From contig CALFEM010000583.1 in the NCBI GenBank assembly GCA_937950105.1, forward strand, positions 1 through 12,115: a DNA stretch of 12,115 nucleotides, in the 5' to 3' direction. The DNA comes from an uncultured Alphaproteobacteria bacterium (GTDB lineage: Bacteria; Pseudomonadota; Alphaproteobacteria; Rhizobiales; Hyphomicrobiaceae). The notes beneath the pieces are model-generated. The model was not told the origin of the DNA, searched no databases, and saw only the letters and a program-made list of their open reading frames with translations. This document shows positions 6,881-12,115 of this stretch, piece after piece. Each line of letters opens with the position of its first letter. Within the stretch, counting starts at the first letter, position 1. The position numbers were made by a program, and so were the translations under genes.

Positions 6881-7603
6881 TCATCTCCCCTTCTTGATCT
6901 TCAGGTCGGTCACAACGGCGATGCGCGCCTCTGCGTCAGTCCGGCTCGGCTGCAGCGCGAGAGCGAACGACCAGTCGCGTTCGGCCTCGCGAATTTCGCT
7001 GGCGACCTCGCGCCCCTTGAGAAAGAGACCGGTGGTCGAAGCGTCGAACAGCGGGAAGGACAACTCGAGCAGGCGCGGCAACGGCGCCAAGGCACGCGAC
7101 GTGACGCAATCGATTCGCTCGACCATAGCGCGAATCTTGTCGCTTTCGATTCGGGCCGGAATGATGTCCACAGCGATACCGAGTGTGCGCGCAACCTCCC
7201 GCAGGAAGGCGGCCTTGCGGGTGTCGCTCTCGACCAGCGCGACCTTCAACCCCGTTCGCGCCGGATCGCCCGCCGCCATAATGGCGAGCACCAGCCCCGG
7301 AAAGCCCGCGCCCGATCCCAGATCGACCAACCGTCGTGCGCTGGCCGGGATGAGGGCATAGAGCTGTGCGCTGTCGGCGAAATGGCGGTGCCAGACTTCG
7401 TCCAGAGTGCGTGGCGCAACCAGGTTGATGGTCTTCTGCCAGTTCCGCAATAAGCCGGCATAGGTTTCCAGCCGTTTCGCCGTTTCACGTGAAACACCGA
7501 ACGCACCGACGAAATCGTCGGCTCCGGAAATGTGGGAATCGCCGTGTGCTCCTGCCCCGTGGCCGGGTTCACCCGACGCTGGTATCCCGCGTCCACCACT
7601 CAT
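6881..7603 (-). CDS. rsmG: 16S rRNA (guanine527-N7)-methyltransferase
   Basis: A 240-residue SAM-dependent methyltransferase that makes m7G527 in 16S rRNA, a modification whose loss gives low-level streptomycin resistance in several bacteria. The SAM-binding motif is VDLGSGAGFPGL (93-104); KTINLVAP (57-64) and HRHFADS (72-78) are family hallmarks. The core begins near residue 30. The first ~29 residues are a Gly/Ser/His-rich extension, and no ATG, GTG or TTG exists between 7603 and the core, so the start at 7603 is the only usable one found although its ribosome site is weak (GGGGCG). Residues 37-41 (VSRET) are encoded by a parS site. A 160-base gap with another parS separates it from mnmG, while the parA start is only 4 bases after its stop. 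Confidence 0.94.
   Translation of the reverse strand: MSGGRGIPASGEPGHGAGAHGDSHISGADDFVGAFGVSRETAKRLETYAGLLRNWQKTINLVAPRTLDEVWHRHFADSAQLYALIPASARRLVDLGSGAGFPGLVLAIMAAGDPARTGLKVALVESDTRKAAFLREVARTLGIAVDIIPARIESDKIRAMVERIDCVTSRALAPLPRLLELSFPLFDASTTGLFLKGREVASEIREAERDWSFALALQPSRTDAEARIAVVTDLKIKKGR
6885..6891 (-). promoter_or_regulatory. Ribosome binding site that decides the parA start
   Basis: AGGGGAG on the minus strand ends 8 bases before GTG at 6876. It lies inside the last codons of rsmG, so parA translation initiates within the end of the rsmG message. Confidence 0.75.
7481..7496 (-). other. parS: parS site 1 (inside rsmG)
   Basis: The core GTTTCACGTGAAAC (7482-7495) is the perfect palindrome of the known ParB target TGTTTCACGTGAAACA. 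On the minus strand the 16-mer is TGTTTCACGTGAAACG, one end base off the consensus. It lies within the rsmG coding region and encodes Val-Ser-Arg-Glu-Thr. Confidence 0.96.
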
Positions 7604-7668
7604 GCGACGCCCCGATGCAGGGCATGCGCAGCCCCGTGCAGCAAGCCGTTGGCCTCGGCTCCCCGCAG

Positions 7669-7684
7669 CGTTTCACGTGAAACA
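7669..7684 (-). other. parS: parS site 2 (rsmG-mnmG gap)
   Basis: This is the same minus-strand 16-mer TGTTTCACGTGAAACG as site 1, 188 bases away centre to centre. It lies in the 160-base non-coding gap between mnmG and rsmG. I see no other clear element in that gap. Confidence 0.97.
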
Positions 7685-7763
7685 CCAACGCCGCCTGGCG
7701 GCGCGTAAAGCGCCCGGAACCTGCCGGTTTGCAACCAGGGCGAGGAAGGGCGAGCACTCGACC

Positions 7764-9656
7764 TCATGAACTCGCCCGCCTGACGGCATCGCGGCGGCTT
7801 CGTCCATCCGCTCTGAGATGCGCCAGAAGCAGCAGCACTGCGGCGGGCGTCACGCCGTCGATGCGCGACGCCTGCGCTATGCTGGACGGCCGGTGCCGCT
7901 CGAGCTTATGGCGTACCTCGTTGGAGAGCCCGGAGATGGCCCCATAGTCGAAGCCGGCCGGAATGGCGGTCGCCTCGTCGCGGCGGAGGATGGCAACGTC
8001 GTCTTCCTGCCGGCGGACGTAGGCGGCATAGCGGGCATCGACTTCGACCTGAGCCGCTATCGGCGCGCGGACCTCGGCAAGCTCCGGCCAAACCGCGCGC
8101 AGCCTCGCCATATCGACCCCCGGATAGGAAAGAAGCTCGAACGCCGTCCGGCGTCGGCCGTCGCGATTGATCTCCAGACCGCGCCGCGCCGCCTCGCTGG
8201 GAGAAAGCGACAGCGATTGCAGCCGGGATTGCGCCCCTTCGATCTCCTGCGTCTTGGCCGCAAAGGCCGCCGAGCGTTCCGCGCCGATACAACCCAGCTT
8301 CAAACCGCGGGCTGTCAGCCGCTGGTCGGCATTGTCGGCCCTGAGCTTCAAACGAAACTCGGCGCGCGACGTGAACATGCGGTACGGTTCGCTGACCCCG
8401 CGCGTCACCAGATCGTCGATCATCACGCCCATATATCCGTCGGCGCGCGAGACGATGAAGCGATCGCCCGAACCGCTGGCGATCAGGGCGGCGTTGATGC
8501 CGGCGGCAAGGCCCTGAGCGCCCGCCTCCTCGTACCCCGTGGTGCCGTTGATCTGGCCGGCCAGCAGCAGGCCCGCGAGCCGTTTCACCTCGAGGCTCGG
8601 CGCCAGTTCCCGCGGATCGACGTAGTCGTATTCGATCGCGTATCCGGGACGCTTGATGACAACCCTCTCGAGTCCCGGGAGGGTCTTGAGAAAAGCCTCC
8701 TGCACGTCCTCCGGCAGCGAGGTGGAGACGCCGTTGGGATAGACGGTGTCGTCGTCCAGGCCCTCGGGCTCCAGGAACACCTGGTGCGCCGTGCGGTCGG
8801 CGAAACGCACGACCTTGTCCTCGATGGACGGGCAATAACGCGGACCGACGCTGGCGATCTGGCCCGAATACATCGGCGCGCGGGCGAGGTTGGCCCGGAT
8901 GATCTCATGCGTGCGCTCGCTGGTGGTCGTGATCCCGCACGCGATCTGCCGGTTCGCGATGCTTTCCGTGAGAAACGAGAAAGGCACCGGCGGGTCGTCA
9001 CCGGGCTGCATTTCGAGGCTCGCCCAGTCGATCGACCCGGACAGCAGACGCGCCGGGGTGCCTGTCTTCAGCCGGCCCATGACGAGACCAAGACCGTAAA
9101 GCCGCTCTGAAAGCTTCAGCGCAGGCTCTGCCCCCATGCGGCCGGCCGGAACCGTCTTCTCGCCGAGGTGGATGAGACCATTGAGAAAGGTGCCCGTGGT
9201 CAGAACCACCGCCCCGCAGGCCAGCGTGCGGCCATCACCAGTGACGACCCCGGGAACGCGCCCGTCCACGACGACGAGATCCTCGACCCCGCCCTCGATG
9301 ACATCCAGTCCCGCCTGGTTCGCCAACGCCGCCTGCATCGCCTGCCGGTAGAGCTTGCGATCGGCCTGTGCGCGCGGTCCCTGCACGGCCGGACCCTTCG
9401 AGCGGTTCAACAGCCGAAACTGGATGCCGGCAGCGTCGGCAACCCGCCCCATGAGGCCGTCGAGAGCGTCGATCTCGCGTACGAGGTGCCCCTTGCCGAG
9501 CCCGCCGATGGCCGGATTGCACGACATCTCGCCGATGGTGGCGGCCGAATGCGTTACCAGCGCCGTGCGCGCGCCCATGCGCGAGGCGGCGGCGGCGGCC
9601 TCGCAGCCTGCATGGCCGCCACCGACCACGATCACGTCGTAGGAGTTCGTCGTCAT
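7764..9656 (-). CDS. mnmG: tRNA uridine 5-carboxymethylaminomethyl modification enzyme MnmG (GidA)
   Basis: A 630-residue FAD enzyme that, with MnmE, uses methylene-tetrahydrofolate and glycine or ammonium to make cmnm5/nm5 side chains on U34 of tRNAs reading split codon boxes. The FAD-binding [10 protein letters not shown] is at residues 12-21. GidA signature one is present ([20 protein letters not shown], from residue 47), as is signature two ([19 protein letters not shown]). [11 protein letters not shown] holds the catalytic-region cysteine. Length matches E. coli MnmG (629). The ATG at 9656 has no obvious ribosome site; a hairpin lies 19 bases upstream. The gene is bracketed by two pairs of parS sites. 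Confidence 0.98.
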   Translation of the reverse strand: MTTNSYDVIVVGGGHAGCEAAAAASRMGARTALVTHSAATIGEMSCNPAIGGLGKGHLVREIDALDGLMGRVADAAGIQFRLLNRSKGPAVQGPRAQADRKLYRQAMQAALANQAGLDVIEGGVEDLVVVDGRVPGVVTGDGRTLACGAVVLTTGTFLNGLIHLGEKTVPAGRMGAEPALKLSERLYGLGLVMGRLKTGTPARLLSGSIDWASLEMQPGDDPPVPFSFLTESIANRQIACGITTTSERTHEIIRANLARAPMYSGQIASVGPRYCPSIEDKVVRFADRTAHQVFLEPEGLDDDTVYPNGVSTSLPEDVQEAFLKTLPGLERVVIKRPGYAIEYDYVDPRELAPSLEVKRLAGLLLAGQINGTTGYEEAGAQGLAAGINAALIASGSGDRFIVSRADGYMGVMIDDLVTRGVSEPYRMFTSRAEFRLKLRADNADQRLTARGLKLGCIGAERSAAFAAKTQEIEGAQSRLQSLSLSPSEAARRGLEINRDGRRRTAFELLSYPGVDMARLRAVWPELAEVRAPIAAQVEVDARYAAYVRRQEDDVAILRRDEATAIPAGFDYGAISGLSNEVRHKLERHRPSSIAQASRIDGVTPAAVLLLLAHLRADGRSRRDAVRRASS

Positions 9657-9675
9657 GAGGCCCGTTGGAAATCAA

Positions 9676-9708
9676 ATGGCGCGCTGGCGAGGGTCGCCGA
9701 CGCGCCAT
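9676..9708 (-). promoter_or_regulatory. Hairpin in the mnmG leader
   Basis: ATGGCGCG (9676-9683) pairs with CGCGCCAT (9701-9708), and inside it GGCGA (9686-9690) pairs with TCGCC (9694-9698) around a GGG loop (plus-strand reading). The folded RNA would end 19 bases before the mnmG ATG, close enough to affect ribosome access. No T-run follows, so it is unlikely to be a terminator. Confidence 0.4.
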
Positions 9709-9827
9709 AATGGGGTGGGCCGTAGTTTAGAGCCTCTGCGGCCGGGATGGAAGCATAGACGTTTGCGTCGGCACGCGGGCGCAGCGCTTCCGCTTATGGT
9801 CGGCATCCCGAACGCAGGCCACCGCAT

Positions 9828-9843
9828 CGTTTCACGTGAAACA
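9828..9843 (-). other. parS: parS site 3 (mnmG-mnmE gap)
   Basis: The minus-strand 16-mer TGTTTCACGTGAAACG, with perfect core at 9829-9842, lies 172 bases upstream of the mnmG start in the 277-base gap between mnmE and mnmG. It is identical to sites 1 and 2 and in the same orientation. Confidence 0.97.
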
Positions 9844-9865
9844 CTCGATGAACTCGATGCGTTGG

Positions 9866-9881
9866 CGCCCCAGCCGGGGCG
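9866..9881. repeat. Small GC-rich inverted repeat between parS sites 3 and 4
   Basis: CGCCCC (9866-9871) pairs with GGGGCG (9876-9881) around AGCC, almost midway between the two parS sites. It may serve as the mnmE transcript end on the minus strand, but no T-run follows. Its function is unknown. Confidence 0.3.
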
Positions 9882-9897
9882 TGGCTGGCTTCGGCCA

Positions 9898-9913
9898 TGT
9901 TTCACGTGAAACG
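9898..9913 (+). other. parS: parS site 4 (mnmG-mnmE gap, opposite orientation)
   Basis: The plus-strand 16-mer TGTTTCACGTGAAACG, with core at 9899-9912, is 70 bases centre to centre from site 3. The asymmetric end base shows it is inverted relative to the other three. It lies 21 bases after the mnmE stop. Confidence 0.97.
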
Positions 9914-9933
9914 CGAGCGTCGATGCAGCGAGA

Positions 9934-11274
9934 TCACTTGCCGATGCAGAAGCGGCTGAAGACGGCGTCGAGTACGTCCTCGACGTCGATGCGACCTGTG
10001 ATGCGCCCGAGCGCAGAGGCGGCCCGTCTCAATTCCTCGGCCCGCAGTTCCACTTGATTTGCGTCTCCATCGAGAAACGCCTCGAGCTCGGTCACGCAAC
10101 TTGTCACGAGCCGGCGGTGCCTGTCCTGAGTGATGGCTGGCTCGTCGGGGTTGCCGATGCGGGCCGCAGCGATCGCGCCAATGCGGGTGGTCAGAAGATC
10201 GAGCCCGGCGCCGGTCTTGACCGAAATTGCGATCATGTCGTCCGGGAGCGTCGGCTGCGGCGCACCGATCGCCAGGTCGGTCTTGTTGAGGACGAGCAGC
10301 GTACGATCCGCGGCTTGCCGGATTTCGTCGGGCAGCAAAGGCTCCGGCGCGTGGATGTCCGTAAGCCAGACGATCAGATCGGCATCGGCGGCGCTGGCCA
10401 GAGAACGGCGTATGCCCTCGCGCTCGATGCTCCCCCCGGTTTCCCGGATACCCGCCGTGTCCGACACGATCACCGGCAGGCCGGCAAGGTCCAGATGCAC
10501 CTCGATGACGTCGCGCGTCGTGCCGGCCTCTTCCGAGACGATTGCTGCGTCCCGGCGGGCGAGGGCATTGAGCAGGCTCGATTTGCCGACGTTCGGCGGC
10601 CCTGCCAGCACGACGCGGAAGCCCGACCGCAGGATTTCGCCGCGATGCCCGTCGGCGAGATGGCGGCGGATGTTGGGAACGAGGCTCTGGATGACCGCGC
10701 GCGCGCTGGCAAAGGCGTCGAACGCGATATCTCCCTCGTCAGAAAAATCGATGGCGCTTTCCACCAGCGCCGTTGCCTCGATCAAGGAGGCGCGCCAGCT
10801 CTCGTAGAGCGACGACAGGGCTCCGGCCGCCTGACGGACGGCCTGGCGCCGCTGTGCTTCGGTCTCAGCCTCGATGAGATCAGCGAGGCCCTCGGCCTGC
10901 GCGAGATCGATTTTTCCGTTGTCGAATGCTCGCCGAGCGAACTCTCCCGGCTCCGCGGACCGACAGCCGGGAATGACAGCCAGCGCGCCAAGCACCGCGC
11001 GGACCACCGCAATACTGCCGTGAAGCTGCAACTCGGCGACATCCTCGCCGGTGAAGCTCTTTGGTCCGGGAAACCACAGGATGACGCCGCGATCGAGGAG
11101 TTCGCCCGTCGACGGGTGAACGATCCGGCGCCCGGCGGCGATGCGCGGCTTCGGTCGCGGGGCGGCCATGAGGTTCAGCACACTGCCAGCGCCCGGACCC
11201 GAAACGCGGATCACCGCGACGCCTGCCCGGCCCGGTGCTGAAGACAAGGCGAAGATGGTGGCAGGAGGTGTCAC
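9934..11274 (-). CDS. mnmE: tRNA modification GTPase MnmE (TrmE)
   Basis: A 446-residue GTPase, partner of MnmG in forming the C5 side chain of U34 in tRNA. The N-terminal folate-binding domain (TIFALSSAPGRAGVAVIRVS, residues 6-25) and a helical domain surround the G domain: G1 GPPNVGKS (225-232), G2 TTRD (252-255), G3 DTAG (272-275), G4 NKTD (330-333). The C-terminal FCIGK (442-446) carries the conserved Cys. Length is near E. coli MnmE (454). The start is GTG at 11274, overlapping the stop of the upstream coiled-coil gene by 4 bases (GTGA), which suggests translational coupling. The stop is followed by two parS sites before mnmG. Confidence 0.98.
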   Translation of the reverse strand: MTPPATIFALSSAPGRAGVAVIRVSGPGAGSVLNLMAAPRPKPRIAAGRRIVHPSTGELLDRGVILWFPGPKSFTGEDVAELQLHGSIAVVRAVLGALAVIPGCRSAEPGEFARRAFDNGKIDLAQAEGLADLIEAETEAQRRQAVRQAAGALSSLYESWRASLIEATALVESAIDFSDEGDIAFDAFASARAVIQSLVPNIRRHLADGHRGEILRSGFRVVLAGPPNVGKSSLLNALARRDAAIVSEEAGTTRDVIEVHLDLAGLPVIVSDTAGIRETGGSIEREGIRRSLASAADADLIVWLTDIHAPEPLLPDEIRQAADRTLLVLNKTDLAIGAPQPTLPDDMIAISVKTGAGLDLLTTRIGAIAAARIGNPDEPAITQDRHRRLVTSCVTELEAFLDGDANQVELRAEELRRAASALGRITGRIDVEDVLDAVFSRFCIGK

Positions 11275-11636
11275 GCCGCTGGCGGGAGGCGCGAGAGGAT
11301 TTCCGAGATACCCGACTTCACGAGGCTCATGTCGGCCTTCAGAACCGCGACATCGGACTTGAGGGCCGCGACGTCGGACTTGAGGCCGGCGACGTCGGAC
11401 TTGAGGGCCGCGACGTCGGACTTGAGGGCCGCGACGTCGGACTTGAGGCCGGCGACGTCGGCGGCGAGCAGGTCGACGCGTGCGTCGAGCGCGCTGAACC
11501 GCGTCGTGTGCAGCGCCTGCGCCTCGCGAATGTGCGCCAGCTTCACGTCCACGCCCGCGAACCTTGCGTTCAGGTCCTCCGGCAGGTGGGCGATGATGAA
11601 CTCGAGGTCCTCGACACGCTTCTCAAGGGTAGACAT
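11271..11636 (-). CDS. Small heptad-repeat coiled-coil protein, function unknown
   Basis: A 121-residue protein with no family I can name. Residues 1-56 are helical and charged (MSTLEKRVEDLEFIIAHLPE at the start). Residues ~57-105 are near-perfect heptads of the LKSDVAA/LKSDVAG type, predicted to form a long parallel coiled coil. The tail ends LSRLPPAA. There is no signal peptide or membrane segment, so it should be cytosolic and oligomeric. The ATG at 11636 is chosen over an in-frame TTG at 11657 because the TTG adds only MAEQCKQ and neither has a strong ribosome site. The stop overlaps the mnmE GTG by 4 bases. It lies just downstream of the rho terminator. The repeat region has a matching 21-bp DNA repeat and may vary in length. 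Confidence 0.8.
   Translation of the reverse strand: MSTLEKRVEDLEFIIAHLPEDLNARFAGVDVKLAHIREAQALHTTRFSALDARVDLLAADVAGLKSDVAALKSDVAALKSDVAGLKSDVAALKSDVAVLKADMSLVKSGISEILSRLPPAA
11349..11453 (-). repeat. Tandem 21-bp repeat, five units, encoding coiled-coil heptads
   Basis: Five consecutive 21-bp units (plus-strand starts 11349, 11370, 11391, 11412, 11433) begin GACGTCGGACTTGAGG, with one GACATC variant. They end in either GCCGC or CCGGC; a sixth, partial unit begins at 11454. Each unit encodes exactly one heptad, so gain or loss of units keeps the frame. Confidence 0.95.
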
Positions 11637-11663
11637 TTGCTTGCACTGCTCTGCCAAAACGAA

Positions 11664-11684
11664 GGGGGCGGAAAGCCCGCCCCC
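11664..11684 (-). terminator. Rho-gene transcription terminator
   Basis: GGGGGCGG (11664-11671) pairs perfectly with CCGCCCCC (11677-11684) around a 5-base loop. Read on the minus strand it comes 11 bases after the rho stop and is followed by TTCGTTTTGG, a moderately U-rich end. The coiled-coil gene starts 27 bases further on, so either some read-through feeds it and mnmE or a promoter overlaps this spot. Confidence 0.7.
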
Positions 11685-11695
11685 TGCATCCTAGC

Positions 11696-12115
<420 letters not shown>

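Noticed and set aside
7164..7172. ATGTCCACA as a DnaA box
   Set aside because: Two mismatches to TTATCCACA, single copy, inside rsmG coding sequence; no cluster and no AT-rich region indicates an origin here.
7818..9110. Long plus-strand open frame over mnmG
   Set aside because: Antisense shadow of a conserved gene; the Arg/Gly-rich composition is an artefact of GC content.
10054..11241. Long plus-strand open frame over mnmE
   Set aside because: Antisense shadow of mnmE, with no family features.
11349..11453. 21-bp tandem repeat as a CRISPR-like array
   Set aside because: Units are directly adjacent with no spacers, stay in frame and encode heptads.

Overview
The window is a high-GC alphaproteobacterial chromosome segment, most likely Hyphomicrobiales (Rhizobiales). 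The basis is the origin-proximal order rho - mnmE - mnmG - rsmG - parA - parB, ParB with an LGRGL N-terminus, and canonical parS sites. The genus cannot be fixed from sequence alone. The left end is a contig end: the first ~53 bases are an Illumina TruSeq index adapter, not genome.

Layout. Bases 54-154 hold the last codons of a PfkB-family (adenosine/sugar) kinase, followed by a strong hairpin. Bases 412-1386 (+) encode an unrecognised protein with an AT-hook-like N-terminus, a helix-turn-helix-like segment, a long Ala/Pro/Arg-rich linker and a short hydrophobic C-terminal module; an intrinsic terminator follows. A 480-base gene-free stretch leads to 1867-3489 (+), a secreted RTX-type calcium-binding protein with no type I secretion genes beside it. 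It converges on the first minus-strand gene.

Everything from 3541 to the right edge is on the minus strand. In transcription order (right to left) it comprises: rho (C-terminal part); a 121-residue heptad-repeat coiled-coil protein; mnmE; mnmG; rsmG; parA; parB; a perfect intrinsic terminator; then hisE and coaA, which overlap by 4 bases.

How the genes work together. MnmE and MnmG form the complex that modifies the wobble uridine of certain tRNAs. RsmG methylates 16S rRNA. ParA and ParB with parS form the chromosome segregation system. Four identical 16-bp parS sites lie in the segment, two on each side of mnmG; one of them is inside the rsmG coding sequence. HisE (histidine synthesis) and CoaA (coenzyme A synthesis) form a separate small metabolic unit.

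Most of the right three quarters is a conserved housekeeping region. The points worth a second look are the parS arrangement, an attenuator-like terminator between parA and parB, the repeat-built coiled-coil gene coupled to mnmE, and the unrecognised AT-hook protein. I saw no mobile element, CRISPR array, tRNA or rRNA, and no convincing new multi-gene system.
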